A stretch of 64,000 bases of DNA from Stieleria sp. JC731 (GCF_020966635.1 NZ_JAJKFQ010000005.1:124001-188000), one strand, 5' to 3'; positions 34,665 to 44,676 are shown, counted from the stretch's first letter. Made by a program: numbers and translations. Notes: generated by a model from the letters alone, not told the origin.

Positions 34665-35444
34665 TCAGCTGAAAAGCAGAATTAGACTGCATCCGATCAA
34701 GAAACTAACAGCGGTCATGGACCAAATAAACGCAATCTTCAACTTCGGTGCAGGCACCGCCTTCGGTCGTGGCGGTAGACTGCTCATCAAGAAGATTGGC
34801 AATATCCAAAGTAGCGGTGGGAACACAATCAACCCACAGACCGACGCCAGCATTGCGCGGCGTATCGCGTGTTCGTAGTGCTCAATCGCTGCCTCTGAAT
34901 TGTCATCCGTTACGTTGTTGGAGGATGACGCAGATTTTTGAACGCGAACTGTCCGATGATCGGGCAACTCGGACGCCTGATATGGATTTCGTGAAAGAGG
35001 TTCCTTTTCACGAGGAGCTTGCTTAATCGAAAACGGTTGGTCGGGCAATTCTGACGCGACCGGCTCAGGGTTCTCGGTGGCAGGAACGATTTCTTGCTGC
35101 GCATCCTGAATCGGTTGGTTTGAACGTTTGGCTTGACAGTTCCAGCAATACTCGAACGTCGGTTCGTTCGGTTCATCGCAGCGATCGCAGCGCCATGCTG
35201 TTCGCGTTTTCGCTTCTTGATCGTGTTGTTCCAACAATTGTTGTGCCCTTGGTAAGTCAGCTTCGGACACCAGCACACGAATCAGGCTGTCTGTGGGAGC
35301 ACCTCCCATGCTAAGTGCGACTCCGGGATCAGTACCGATTAGCTGTGATCGAATGTCTGCACCGGCAAGCATGCTTTGGACTGCCACGGCGGACCATTGG
35401 TCACCAAACCGCCGTAAAACGCAAAAGGAATCTTGTGCTTTCAT
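34665..35444 (-). CDS. DUF2007/zinc-ribbon membrane protein
   Basis: The 259-residue protein is read from the ATG at 35444. The first 75 residues (CVLRRFGDQWSAVAVQSMLAGADI, then LIRVLVSEADLPRAQQLLEQ) match the DUF2007 putative signal-transducing domain. A CDRC...CWNC zinc ribbon of the RanBP2-like type follows (about 92-112). A long polar linker separates this from two C-terminal transmembrane helices. DUF2007 proteins are thought to bind regulatory metabolites or proteins, but no reaction is known. The cytoplasmic domain is probably tethered to the membrane by the C-terminal hairpin. It is divergent from the glycosyltransferase at 35815. Confidence 0.72.
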   Translation of the reverse strand: MKAQDSFCVLRRFGDQWSAVAVQSMLAGADIRSQLIGTDPGVALSMGGAPTDSLIRVLVSEADLPRAQQLLEQHDQEAKTRTAWRCDRCDEPNEPTFEYCWNCQAKRSNQPIQDAQQEIVPATENPEPVASELPDQPFSIKQAPREKEPLSRNPYQASELPDHRTVRVQKSASSSNNVTDDNSEAAIEHYEHAIRRAMLASVCGLIVFPPLLWILPIFLMSSLPPRPKAVPAPKLKIAFIWSMTAVSFLIGCSLILLFS

Positions 35445-35814
35445 CTTCCACCAATGGCACACAAAAAAGCGACCGGGTTAAGCCGTCGAAGTTCAAATGG
35501 ATGCGGAGTGCGATCTGGCGCCCGGTGTCGCATCCATTACGGCACGCAGGACTGTGAATCGACTGACTCGGCCCGCCCTATCATATCCAGAATCGACGCG
35601 AGGGACCTGGTCAAAACAATTGCCACACTCGAATCGATTTTGATGAACGGGTAGCGGACACTCTTTCTTGATCGACTGTATCAGCGGGCGGATCCCAGTG
35701 GCTTCGGTTCGATAACCAGAATTGAAGGATTCGTTTTAGCCCAATCTTGCTGAAGCGATGGCCCCAATTGATTTGAATTTAAGCCGGAGCCCTATTTGAA
35801 AATCTCGGTACACA
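35445..35814. other. Divergent intergenic region before the polysaccharide locus
   Basis: No gene is seen in these 370 bases between the DUF2007 gene and the plus-strand glycosyltransferase. It should carry promoters for both directions. No site can be placed with confidence. Confidence 0.55.
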
Positions 35815-36750
35815 ATGGACAGAATCATTCCAATATCCGTCGTCGTTCTCGCTAAAAACGAAGCGGATATCCTTGATGACTGCCTGTCGACGTTGCACTG
35901 GGCGGATGAGATCGTCGTGATCGACGATCAATCAGTCGATCGTACCGCTGAGGTCGCTGCGGATTATGACGCCCGTGTCATTGCCCATCCATTCGAATCA
36001 TTCGCCAAGCAACGTAACTGGGCCCTACGTCATGCGGGGCTAAGGAATGATTGGGTTCTGATGTTGGATGCGGACGAAGCGTCGACATTGGAATTCGCCA
36101 ACGCGATCGAGTGTGCAATCCAAGAGGCTGGTTCCGAAACGGTCGCATTCAGGACTTGCCGGCGGACCATGCTAGGCAATCGCTGGTTACGGTTTAGCGA
36201 TGGCTATCCCGTATGGATCATGCGGTTGGTACGGAAAGGCCACGCAGAATTCGCCGATCAGGGGCATGGCGAGATACCGGTGCCAGCGGTGGGTGGCAAG
36301 ATGGGGACGATTGATCGTCCCTTTATCCACCGTCCATTCAGTCGAGGAATGGGCCATTGGTGGTCACGGCATATCCGCTATGCCGAAAGAGAAGCTTGGC
36401 ATGAAAGCCAGCTGGAAACAAACGCAAAGCTAGGACAGCTTTTATCGACGGACGCGAGTCGACGCCGATTGGCACTGCGATCACTATCGCGAAAGCTACC
36501 ATTTCGTGCGACGTTTCGATTCGTCTATCAGTACTTGATCAAAGGCGGATTTCGCGACGGAATCGCGGGGCTACAGTACTGTCGAATGATGGCTTGCTAC
36601 GAACAAATGATTGTGATCAACAAGTCTCATTTACGGCGTGCGGTTCAGCCAGTGTTGGCTGACTCTAGGGTATTCGTTCCACCGCCGCGAACGAGTCGAA
36701 AGCGTTCAGCTGAACGCAAGAATGTGGCAATGGCGGTTGCTCGGCGATGA
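35815..36750 (+). CDS. Family 2 glycosyltransferase, WaaE/KdtX-like
   Basis: The 311-residue enzyme has the GT-A fold: SVVVLAKNEADILDDCLSTL, VIDDQSVDRT and the metal-binding DxD in LMLDADE. The downstream region with RFSDGYPVWIMRLVRKG resembles the WaaE group of LPS-core beta-glucosyltransferases and their homologues in surface-polysaccharide loci. The C-terminal 40 residues are basic and not conserved-looking. It is the only plus-strand gene of the locus and is convergent with the WcaF-like gene, so it probably has its own promoter. Acceptor and donor are not determined. Confidence 0.85.
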   Translation: MDRIIPISVVVLAKNEADILDDCLSTLHWADEIVVIDDQSVDRTAEVAADYDARVIAHPFESFAKQRNWALRHAGLRNDWVLMLDADEASTLEFANAIECAIQEAGSETVAFRTCRRTMLGNRWLRFSDGYPVWIMRLVRKGHAEFADQGHGEIPVPAVGGKMGTIDRPFIHRPFSRGMGHWWSRHIRYAEREAWHESQLETNAKLGQLLSTDASRRRLALRSLSRKLPFRATFRFVYQYLIKGGFRDGIAGLQYCRMMACYEQMIVINKSHLRRAVQPVLADSRVFVPPPRTSRKRSAERKNVAMAVARR

Positions 36751-36772
36751 TTGCCACTTCAATGAGTTTGAT

Positions 36773-37387
36773 TCACTTCGCCAGATTGACGAAGCGATCT
36801 TGATCCTTCGCTGGCTTCGGGCGTTCTTTAATGAACTGCGCCGGGTGTCCGCCAAAAATTTGCCATGAACCGACCGACCGGGTGACGACTGACCGGGCCG
36901 CCACGATCGATCCTTCACCGATTTCAATATCGGGGCCAACGAAAGCGTCGGCGCAGATCCATGCATCATCTCCGATTCTGATTTCCGATTTGACAAGTGG
37001 AAGCGACATGTCTCGATAGTCATGCGTTCCGCCGCAAAGATGGGCTCGTTGCGAAATCGTGACTCTTTCGCCGATATCAAGTCGGCCGAGGTTGTAGATC
37101 AAGCAATCAAAACCGATCGAGCTCCAGTCACCAATCGTTAGATTCCAAGGAATGAAAACTTTGGCACTTGGATGGATATGGACCTGTTTTCCTACAGATG
37201 CTCCGAACAGTCGAAGCAGAAACCGGCGCCATCCCCAAAACGGTCTTGGGGAAAATCGGAATAGCGGACTGACAAGGTACCAAAGCAGTCGTGCAAATAG
37301 CTCCGCCGGTGACCATTTGCGCGAGCCACGGTTGACTGCGATCGGATTGTCGATCCTTGGTTCAATGTGCAACATCGTTTTCAGCAT
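36773..37387 (-). CDS. WcaF-like hexapeptide-repeat O-acetyltransferase
   Basis: The 204-residue protein has a left-handed beta-helix built from hexapeptide repeats (LTIGDWSSIGFDCLIYN, VTISQRAHLCGGTHDY, IRIGDDAWICADAFVGPDIEIGEGSIVAARSVV), closest in order to WcaF of the colanic-acid system. The His of GGTHDY is in the catalytic position. An N-terminal amphipathic segment (FARLLWYLVSPLFRF) may contact the membrane. It should transfer acetyl from acetyl-CoA to a sugar. The start overlaps the upstream polymerase gene by 7 bases and has a GAGG site. It is the last minus-strand gene of the locus. Confidence 0.87.
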   Translation of the reverse strand: MLKTMLHIEPRIDNPIAVNRGSRKWSPAELFARLLWYLVSPLFRFSPRPFWGWRRFLLRLFGASVGKQVHIHPSAKVFIPWNLTIGDWSSIGFDCLIYNLGRLDIGERVTISQRAHLCGGTHDYRDMSLPLVKSEIRIGDDAWICADAFVGPDIEIGEGSIVAARSVVTRSVGSWQIFGGHPAQFIKERPKPAKDQDRFVNLAK

Positions 37388-38808
37388 GGAACTGCCTCGA
37401 CCGAATCGCTAACGACGGGTTCGACTCGATGGTGTGCGCGAGAATCCCTTTTTGCTGGTCGCGTTCGATATTTCGCCAATGTTCCCGCCCCCAACGACAT
37501 GCCGAACAGAATCAAGACGATCAATCCCGACGACGGATCACCACTGTACTGCTGGTGCGAAACGGTAAATGACGCGAGGTTCGCGATCACGATGGATATC
37601 AATGCGAGCTGAGATACCGCTCCGGTCCACTGGCGGGGAACTTCATTGATCGCCTGGCGAACGCCGCGCACCATGTATACGCCTGCGAGGGTGATAAAGA
37701 ATACACCGAAGATGCCGAGCTCACGAAAGATGCGACTGACGCCGTCTTCTTGCCAGCTTCCGAGACCTTTTTGATTGACCAAGTGATAGGCACCTTGAGT
37801 CGCGGTTCCAATGCCGGCACCCACGACGCCGGATTGGGCAACGGTGCTTTGCACGGAACCGCCAACAAGCTGCTGGTAGCGAGCAGCACCTTGCGTAAAC
37901 AGGGTGCCGGCAAAGTTCGTGTACTCGGTCGCGACGTAGTGTTCCGTCGCAACCAAAAAGACGCCGACAAGCAGGGCCGCACTCATCATCAGCGGCATCA
38001 GGGTTCGTTGAAAGCTTAAGATTCGTCGCCAATAACACAGCAACGAAAGTGATGCCAGATAGACAAGTGGCATTCCCAGCATCTTCCGGCGACCAGAGAG
38101 CAATAGGCACAAGCAACCAAAGATGGCTGTCGCGATCCAAAATGGTGAATGGCGTTTGGGCTTTTGCATCGCAAGCGTCAGCGAAAACATCACGACCTGA
38201 GCCGCGTGCAGACCCATGATATCCGGACTGCGATACCATCCGGCGATCAGCTGAACAATTTCCCCGTTGCTATAGCGAATCCAATTCATCCCACGCATCC
38301 CGCCAAGTGCCGGCCAACCGCTGTGGCAATACTCCGCAAGAACACTGAACAGCGCGATCCCATTGACCAGGCAATAGAACTTGAAGATGCGTCCCAGTTG
38401 ATTGGGACGCAGTGAAATCAAATAGCCTAAAACGATTCCTGCAAACGGCGTTAGATATGAAACCACACCGAGCGCAAACATCTTGTAACCGGCAGGGTAT
38501 AGCACCAGCGATAGGACGCTGCCTGGGATGATCGCGATCACGAGTAGACGAAACGCGTAGGTGACTTTCCCGTGCTCTCGGAGCGCTTGTTCGATTTCCG
38601 AACGAGAACGATTCCAGGCACACAACGTGATCATCGCCCATAGCCCCAAGACGCTGACCGTCAGTAGTACCGGTTCACCGACGGTTAACTTGCGGACAGG
38701 ATCACGAAGGAAATCCAATGCGATCGCCCAATAAACCGCCTTTCGCCAGTCGGTCAAGGCGACCAAACATGCGATCCCGAGCAGTCCCAGATAGACGATG
38801 GTGATCAT
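37381..38808 (-). CDS. Polysaccharide polymerase/O-antigen-ligase-like membrane protein
   Basis: The 475-residue protein has about 11-12 hydrophobic helices with one large loop (about 320-380, ARYQQLVGGSVQSTVAQSGVVGAGIGT), the layout of Wzy/WaaL-type enzymes. Short basic patches (ALTDWRKAVYWAIALDFLRDPVRKL) near the N-terminus resemble those of EpsE/EpsK-type planctomycete polymerases. It probably joins repeat units or ligates glycan to its carrier in the periplasm. It is the second such protein in the locus (see 60895). It overlaps the WcaF-like gene and follows a glycosyltransferase by 7 bases. Confidence 0.75.
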   Translation of the reverse strand: MITIVYLGLLGIACLVALTDWRKAVYWAIALDFLRDPVRKLTVGEPVLLTVSVLGLWAMITLCAWNRSRSEIEQALREHGKVTYAFRLLVIAIIPGSVLSLVLYPAGYKMFALGVVSYLTPFAGIVLGYLISLRPNQLGRIFKFYCLVNGIALFSVLAEYCHSGWPALGGMRGMNWIRYSNGEIVQLIAGWYRSPDIMGLHAAQVVMFSLTLAMQKPKRHSPFWIATAIFGCLCLLLSGRRKMLGMPLVYLASLSLLCYWRRILSFQRTLMPLMMSAALLVGVFLVATEHYVATEYTNFAGTLFTQGAARYQQLVGGSVQSTVAQSGVVGAGIGTATQGAYHLVNQKGLGSWQEDGVSRIFRELGIFGVFFITLAGVYMVRGVRQAINEVPRQWTGAVSQLALISIVIANLASFTVSHQQYSGDPSSGLIVLILFGMSLGAGTLAKYRTRPAKRDSRAHHRVEPVVSDSVEAVPC

Positions 38809-38815
38809 TGCCGAA

Positions 38816-39985
38816 CTAGACTATCGATGGAGACACACAAGGTCGGGGCGAAGGGATCCGATATGTGTAGGGACGCCGAACGGTGGTCGGAACCAATCGA
38901 ACTCGAATCGCCGAGCGATAGACCTTTTGAAGGGAATCCGCGAATCGTTCGAGTGTAAAACGCTGAGCGTATTCTCGTCCTCGGGCGATAAGTCTTTCTC
39001 GTTCACGCGAATTCAATAGCAGCTGCATCAGTGATTCAGACATTTCCGTTTCATTGCCACTGGCAATCACTTTTGCGGCGTTACGGTCAATTTCCGCTAG
39101 CGAACCGCAGTCGCTACAGATGACCGGGCAACCACAGGCCATCGCTTCGATAGGTGGCCAGCCGAAACCTTCATAGAGACTCGGGAAAAGAAAGGCGGCC
39201 GCATGCTGGTACAGTTGCCGGATTTCCATATCTGTCGGGTCGCACACAAAATGAATACGGCCTTCGATCCCAAAGCGCTGTACCAATTCGTTCAAGTCAC
39301 GTGTCGGGGCAGGGCCGGCCATTACCAAGTGGTGGTCCAGTTGGGCCTGGATTTTTGCGAATATCCGAATCACACCCTCTCGGTTCTTGTAAAAACCATT
39401 GTTACCAATGTGAAAGACATAGTCTTGGTCAAACGGCGCGGCTGCTGACCGGGCAGCCGGTTGATAGAAGATGTCTTCTAGTGGTGGCGCGATGACTGAA
39501 TCACAACTTGTTCGATGTTTCTGCAATGACCGATAGTCTCGCCCGGTTTGATGGCTGTCAAAGATCAGTTGATCCGCATTTGCCAGACCTCGAAAGGCAG
39601 CGTTGATAATGATCCGAGAGACCTTGTTTGGTTTCGGAACCGAAAACTTCTGCAGTGACTGCAGCTTTGGAATCATGTCGTGAACCGTCGCCACAACTCG
39701 GTGTTGTGGAAACGCCGATGTCAGATACCCGTGGCTTCCGTCAATGATATGGACGACATCCGCTTCGATCTGCGAAGCGATTCTCTTGGCGTCTGCGAAC
39801 GCAAGGAGATGGTGCAGAGGTGTGCGCAATCGCTGCGGAAATTTATGTAGCGACGGACTAACACAGACACGTTCGACCCTGATATCGCTGTAGCGGTTTA
39901 ACGCTAGATCGATCAGGTTGGCGTAGCGTGACATGCTGCCAAGATGATCCCTGGGCGTCGTTTCGATGAGGCATAGCCGGATCAT
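38816..39985 (-). CDS. Family 4 glycosyltransferase
   Basis: The 389-residue enzyme starts at the ATG at 39985 (MIRLCLIETTPRDH), 7 bases after the upstream stop. It has a GT-B fold with a YEGFGWPPIEAMACGCPVI block, the EX7E motif of retaining GT4 enzymes. HIGNNGFYKNREGVIRIFAKI marks the start of the nucleotide-binding lobe. The N-lobe contains VHIIDGSHGYL and VATVHDMIP. Overall it resembles mannosyl/rhamnosyl transferases of capsule loci. The sugar and acceptor are not known. The C-terminal 35 residues are basic and may help membrane association. Confidence 0.87.
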   Translation of the reverse strand: MIRLCLIETTPRDHLGSMSRYANLIDLALNRYSDIRVERVCVSPSLHKFPQRLRTPLHHLLAFADAKRIASQIEADVVHIIDGSHGYLTSAFPQHRVVATVHDMIPKLQSLQKFSVPKPNKVSRIIINAAFRGLANADQLIFDSHQTGRDYRSLQKHRTSCDSVIAPPLEDIFYQPAARSAAAPFDQDYVFHIGNNGFYKNREGVIRIFAKIQAQLDHHLVMAGPAPTRDLNELVQRFGIEGRIHFVCDPTDMEIRQLYQHAAAFLFPSLYEGFGWPPIEAMACGCPVICSDCGSLAEIDRNAAKVIASGNETEMSESLMQLLLNSRERERLIARGREYAQRFTLERFADSLQKVYRSAIRVRLVPTTVRRPYTYRIPSPRPCVSPSIV

Positions 39986-39992
39986 AGACGTT

Positions 39993-41186
39993 CTAGATCG
40001 CTCGCTTCTTTGGGGATGCTCGATGAACCCAATGAGCCGCCTGGGCAATTCCGCATGCTGCTGCTGAAGGCGAGTAGGAAGCGATACGTTGGTTGGCGTA
40101 TTGCCCCATGATCTTCAATTGATCACGGGCTTTTGCAGCTTTGACGAACAATTCAGTCAGGGCGTTCCAGTCACCAAACCGGAACGTAAAACCTGTACGA
40201 TCAGTTTCGATCAAGTCTTGTCGGCATCCCACTTGATCGCTCACAATCGCGGGTAGTCCTGCTGCCATGGCTTCATTGACAACCAAGCCCCAGGTTTCCC
40301 CGTGATCCGAGGGCAGAACCAAGCAATCCGATGCGGAATAAGCACGGACAATTTCCGTTTGATTCAAAAAGCCTGTGAAGCTGCACGGAAGGCGATGGTC
40401 ATTCGCAAAGTTCTGACATTCCTTACGCATTGCTCCATCGCCGACCATCAACAAATGGATTGGCCGATCCGAACGCATCGACTGGACAGCATTTTTGAAT
40501 GCGTCCAACAATTCGAGAGGATGCTTCTTGGCTTCAAATTTTCCGCAGTAGAGAAAGCAAGTCGCGTCGGGGGTGATCCCGATTTGATCGCGAAAGGCAA
40601 ACCTGTCTTCAGGTTGTCGAAAGACTTCGGATGTAAAACGCGAGTTTTCGACACAGTATGGTGAATCAAAAATTTCCTGTTTGGGTACACCGTAGCTTTC
40701 ATAAAAGTGGCGATTCGCAATTCCAATCGCGAGGCAGGCATCGAACTTGCGAACAAGGCGGCGCTGCAAAAAACGTTTCCAGTATGGACGCGGCCGCAAG
40801 TGGTTGGCTTCACCACGTACCAGACATGGGATGTTCAGTTTGCGGCAGGAACGCAATGCTTGAAGGCAGGTTTTCACTACCCAGCCGTTGACCACAACGA
40901 CGTCGACCTGATGGCCCCGTAGGGATGATAGGATCGTTGGAGTGTCACAACCGGAAAAGCGAGTCACGCTGGGGTGCATGGATTCGTTTTGAAGCACGTG
41001 AGACTCGTACCCACTTAGAAGCGGCAAATCCCATTCGAATTCAACGCCAAAGCCATCGCCTTGCGTTGCAGCATCCGGAATCATCGCATACATCGCGAGA
41101 AATTCGATATCGGACCGTTTAGCAAGTTCTCGGAATACCGGGACTTGATACTGAATCGGATGACTTGTGACGTACGCCAGTTTCAT
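39993..41186 (-). CDS. Family 4 glycosyltransferase
   Basis: The 397-residue enzyme is read from the ATG at 41186 (MKLAYVTSHPIQYQVPVF), a typical GT4 N-terminus seen in capsular transferases. The nucleotide-binding lobe starts FLYCGKFEAKKHPLELLDAF, and the EX7E motif lies in SDHGETWGLVVNEAMAAGLP. The N-terminal lobe contains QVDVVVVNGWV and CLVRGEANH. The product is cytoplasmic or membrane-peripheral. It belongs to a run of glycosyltransferases with gaps of a few to about 90 bases. Linkage specificity cannot be read from the sequence. Confidence 0.86.
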   Translation of the reverse strand: MKLAYVTSHPIQYQVPVFRELAKRSDIEFLAMYAMIPDAATQGDGFGVEFEWDLPLLSGYESHVLQNESMHPSVTRFSGCDTPTILSSLRGHQVDVVVVNGWVVKTCLQALRSCRKLNIPCLVRGEANHLRPRPYWKRFLQRRLVRKFDACLAIGIANRHFYESYGVPKQEIFDSPYCVENSRFTSEVFRQPEDRFAFRDQIGITPDATCFLYCGKFEAKKHPLELLDAFKNAVQSMRSDRPIHLLMVGDGAMRKECQNFANDHRLPCSFTGFLNQTEIVRAYSASDCLVLPSDHGETWGLVVNEAMAAGLPAIVSDQVGCRQDLIETDRTGFTFRFGDWNALTELFVKAAKARDQLKIMGQYANQRIASYSPSAAACGIAQAAHWVHRASPKKRAI

Positions 41187-41277
41187 CGGTGTGATGTTTC
41201 GGATGTCGACAAACAGTCGGTATGACAATGCGCGATATTGGCAAACGCGATTGATGATGCGCAGCCCGTGTGCGTGA

Positions 41278-42189
41278 TCAACCGGTCAATCGCTTTAACT
41301 TCGAAAGCCGGCGAGTTGCCGAGTAGGCTTGCAAAAATGCGTGGCATTCACCGACCAGCTTGACTGGGATCCACCACGGATTCCGCAAGTGATACTTGGT
41401 GCGAACTTCGCGAAAGATTCGATTGATGCAGTAGGCATAGCCAGCAATGAACGAATCCGCATGGCGGAGAGCGTAAAAGTGATCGCCAAATCCATGGCAT
41501 GGGTCGGCGCTATTCAAATGGCTTCCTTCGCTGCGCGTGCCCCCGTCTTCGACTCGAAGGTGATTGACACCGGCATGGCCAAGAAAGCGAATGGTTCCGC
41601 CGGCGTTGTTCAGTCGACGTGCAAAATCTGTTTCAAATCGGAAAGCTGATCCGATGAATCGTTCATCGAAGCCACCAATCGAAAGAGCTCGGTTTCGATG
41701 GACGCAAAGGTTCCCCGCCATGACGTTTTCGATATTCGAGACGCATGTCGAATTGAATGGGAAGTCGTCGTCTTTTCGCAGCCCTTTAAGCTTCCTGGGC
41801 GGCTCACAATTCTGTGGTTTCTGCCAAGGCTGAATGACTTGGCCAACCGTCGCCCACAAGTCCGGAGATATCTCGTGCTCCGTTTGATGAGCACGAATGA
41901 CCTCCGAATTCGGCCGAATGTCATCGTCCAAGAACAACACATAGGGTGACGTCGCTTCGCGTAGTCCTTGGTTCATCGCAGCGGTTATCGATGGTTGTTT
42001 CCGATGCAACCATCGAATCGAACCCTCACTGCTCCAGTGACGCAATCGGTTCGTCGTGTCGTGATCATGCTGGGCTGATTGATCGACAATCAAGATCTCA
42101 TTTGCTTTGGTCTTCAAAGCCAACAACGACTCAATCGTTTCGATGAGTGTCCAGTTTCGGTTGTAGGTTGGGATAACGATGGAAATCAT
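41278..42189 (-). CDS. Family 2 glycosyltransferase
   Basis: The 303-residue product begins at the ATG at 42189, directly at the first GT-A strand (MISIVIPTYNRNWTLIETI); an upstream TTG is ignored. The DxD-type site is FLDDDIRP. Downstream, VMAGNLCVHRNRALSIGGFDERFIG is the acceptor-side motif common to GT2 rhamnosyl/galactosyl transferases. The length is normal. It is a cytoplasmic enzyme using an NDP-sugar to extend the glycan. It follows the GT4 gene that ends at 42267. Confidence 0.86.
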   Translation of the reverse strand: MISIVIPTYNRNWTLIETIESLLALKTKANEILIVDQSAQHDHDTTNRLRHWSSEGSIRWLHRKQPSITAAMNQGLREATSPYVLFLDDDIRPNSEVIRAHQTEHEISPDLWATVGQVIQPWQKPQNCEPPRKLKGLRKDDDFPFNSTCVSNIENVMAGNLCVHRNRALSIGGFDERFIGSAFRFETDFARRLNNAGGTIRFLGHAGVNHLRVEDGGTRSEGSHLNSADPCHGFGDHFYALRHADSFIAGYAYCINRIFREVRTKYHLRNPWWIPVKLVGECHAFLQAYSATRRLSKLKRLTG

Positions 42190-42266
42190 CGCAGTCACAG
42201 TGATGCTCGATAGAAGGCTACGGTGTGAAGACGATTGGCAATCGATTTTGACAACGCGGACAAGCG

Positions 42267-43529
42267 TCAAGATGAAATCAAGAGTCCGCTTTCTGTCTGA
42301 CGAAAATGCGGCCGAAGGGGCACATCGGAACTAAGTCGTTTCTTTGCGGCATCGTGCTTCCTGGCAGCACAGTGTGCAAAAAAACGAACGAGTTGTTGTG
42401 CACAAGACTTCCAAGTGAGTGATCTGCAATAGAGAATCGCCGCTTCCCGATCACGATCGATGGGGGCATTATTGCCGGTCATCCATCGAATCTTTTCAGA
42501 AATTGCGGCCACATCACCGACGGGGCAAAGCCAGTTGGGTGCAATTTGACGGAGGTGGTCACGCATTGCTCCGGTGTCTGATGCGACCACGCCTAGTCCG
42601 CGAGCAAGCGCTTCGGAACAAGCTTTCCCCGCCCCTTCGAACAATGATGGGAACACGAACACGCCGTGCGAATCCAGCAGCGGCAAAAGCTCGTGTTGCG
42701 CAATCCAAGGTCGAAGTGAAACCCTTGGCTGAATTTCTGGTCGAAGCTGGCAATGAAGATTCCGATGGGCTGATTCGTTTGTCACCCACGTCAATGTCAG
42801 TTGTGGATCTTCTTGAAGTACCTTGTTTGCAACCCGGACCAAAATGTCGGGCCCTTTGATAAACGAATGCTGGCCAATGAACAGCAATCGCTTTTGACGC
42901 TGTTTGGTCATCGGAGGCGGTGAGGTTTGAAGAAACGAATCCGGTATGCCGTGATGAATCATCGTCATCGCTGTGCCGACATCGCTGAACTGGCGTTTCA
43001 AGAATTCAAGGTCATCGCTGCTTGGGAGAACGATTCCATCGAACGATTCGACGGCAGCGTTCCACTGTCGGTCCAGATAGCGACGTAGTATGCGGGTGAT
43101 CGAAGGTAAGCGAGATTCAGGAACCCCAAGTCGCTTGTGCCAACCAGGCAGTACAGCGTTTACGCGAAGTTCAAGACCGTGGCTGCGATTGACGACAACA
43201 CCCTTGAATCCCTGCTTTTTTAGTGTCTTCGCAGCCAAAAAACCTTGCGGTTGACTGATCAGGACGACGTCATAAGAGTATTTCTTCGTCGCATTCAAGA
43301 TTGCGTTTCGATATCGACGCGGTTGTTCAAGCAATGCGTGTAGGTTGCCATGGCTAACTAGTCTTTTGCCGAGATCCTCTTGCCAAATTTCGTCCACATG
43401 GTGACCAAGTTCACGAAGCGCAAGATTCGTGTGATAGACCGTTCCGGCAGCCCCCGAATTTGGGTCGGGTGGCACATTGGCAACGGTAAAAATCCGAAGC
43501 GATCGGTGTGTGGTGGCGAATGATGCCAT
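42267..43529 (-). CDS. Family 4 glycosyltransferase
   Basis: The 420-residue enzyme has the GT-B architecture: FTVANVPPDPNSGAAGTVYH at the N-lobe, LLFIGQHSFIKGPDILVRV at the second lobe and FEGAGKACSEALARGLGVV as the EX7E block. The glycine-rich start resembles WcaC/WcaL-type transferases. The last 30 residues are basic and divergent. It starts 13 bases after the upstream GT2 gene. Donor and acceptor are unknown. Confidence 0.85.
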   Translation of the reverse strand: MASFATTHRSLRIFTVANVPPDPNSGAAGTVYHTNLALRELGHHVDEIWQEDLGKRLVSHGNLHALLEQPRRYRNAILNATKKYSYDVVLISQPQGFLAAKTLKKQGFKGVVVNRSHGLELRVNAVLPGWHKRLGVPESRLPSITRILRRYLDRQWNAAVESFDGIVLPSSDDLEFLKRQFSDVGTAMTMIHHGIPDSFLQTSPPPMTKQRQKRLLFIGQHSFIKGPDILVRVANKVLQEDPQLTLTWVTNESAHRNLHCQLRPEIQPRVSLRPWIAQHELLPLLDSHGVFVFPSLFEGAGKACSEALARGLGVVASDTGAMRDHLRQIAPNWLCPVGDVAAISEKIRWMTGNNAPIDRDREAAILYCRSLTWKSCAQQLVRFFAHCAARKHDAAKKRLSSDVPLRPHFRQTESGLLISS

Positions 43530-43542
43530 ATGACGGACTGTG

Positions 43543-44676
43543 TTAGCAGCCTACCGATTTACTATTGTCGCCTTTCACTCCGCGAAAGCTGCTTTCGCTC
43601 CGTTTGGATTTGTGGAGTGGAGGGCGACTTTGCAAGAGACCAATCCTGGGAATCGACAAGTCGCTAGCGTTGTCTCGATATGGTGGGCTGAAATGCTGGG
43701 ACATTGCTTGAACCATCCGTAGCCATGCTTTGACGTGCGCAGGACTTCGGCGAAGCACTCGTGCGAGATACTGCTTTCCTCTCGCATCTCGGTTTTTGAC
43801 TAGCTGCGATCCGATCAGATAATCGATGCGGATTTGGTTAGTTCTTTCATTGCCGGATTCTGGTTTAGCTAATCGACCTTGTCCAAGTTCAGATCGAATG
43901 CACGCGGATAGCTCAGCCGCTTTGTCGAGCCATACGGTTTCGTCTTCGTGAGATTTACGAGCAGAGCGACATTGTTGTCCGAGTACGCCGAACTGTTTTT
44001 GAACGTCTCGCTTCGTTCCGGTGATGCTGCTAGGATGAAAACGAAATTCATATAGCGGCTCGCTGACGTATCCGATCAGCGATACTTCCGCCATTCGTAA
44101 CCACAAGTCTGCATCCTGGGCATAGAAAAATTCGGGACGGTAGCCACCGACAGCTGAATAGACGAACTTGCGGAACATGACGGTTCCGTGTGCCGGCGGC
44201 CCAATGCGTTCATTCAACAATTGTTGTGTGGCAATGAGTGGATCTGAAGGCCGTTTTGTCAAACAGAGCAGCTCGTTTTCTGGTCCGACGTAGTTGGCAA
44301 AGCAAGAAACAAAACCCAGTCGTTCTGATCGACGTAGTAGATCGAGTTGTGATTGCAGACGGTTTGGCATTGACCGATCGTCGGCGTCTTGTCGGGCGAT
44401 CAGTTCTGCTTTGGCAAGTGAGCATCCTCGAATAAGCGATTGTGTCAGCCCACGATTGGATTGGTGAATGACTTTGATTCGAGGGTCAGCTTGCGCGTAT
44501 TTGTCCAGGATTTTGCCGGTCGAGTCTGTGGATCCATCGTTGATCGCGACAAGTTCCCAGTTTCGAAGCGTTTGACGACAAATCGAGTCAACAGCTTCGC
44601 GGAGGTGAGACTCACTATTGAAGCAGCTCATCACAACCGATACTTCGGGTGCCAACGTGTTTTGGCGAGGTCTCAT
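43543..44676 (-). CDS. Family 2 glycosyltransferase
   Basis: The 377-residue enzyme has canonical GT-A blocks: VSVVMSCFNSESHLREAVDS, INDGSTDSTGKI and the DxD site in IARQDADDRSMPNRL. HGTVMFRKFVYSAVGGYRPEF forms the acceptor-side motif. The C-terminal 120 residues are helical, with a TPR-like element, as in many capsule GT2 proteins. Its start codon shares a base with the upstream stop (TAATG), so it is translated with the preceding GT2. The sugar specificity is not known. Confidence 0.87.
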   Translation of the reverse strand: MRPRQNTLAPEVSVVMSCFNSESHLREAVDSICRQTLRNWELVAINDGSTDSTGKILDKYAQADPRIKVIHQSNRGLTQSLIRGCSLAKAELIARQDADDRSMPNRLQSQLDLLRRSERLGFVSCFANYVGPENELLCLTKRPSDPLIATQQLLNERIGPPAHGTVMFRKFVYSAVGGYRPEFFYAQDADLWLRMAEVSLIGYVSEPLYEFRFHPSSITGTKRDVQKQFGVLGQQCRSARKSHEDETVWLDKAAELSACIRSELGQGRLAKPESGNERTNQIRIDYLIGSQLVKNRDARGKQYLARVLRRSPAHVKAWLRMVQAMSQHFSPPYRDNASDLSIPRIGLLQSRPPLHKSKRSESSFRGVKGDNSKSVGC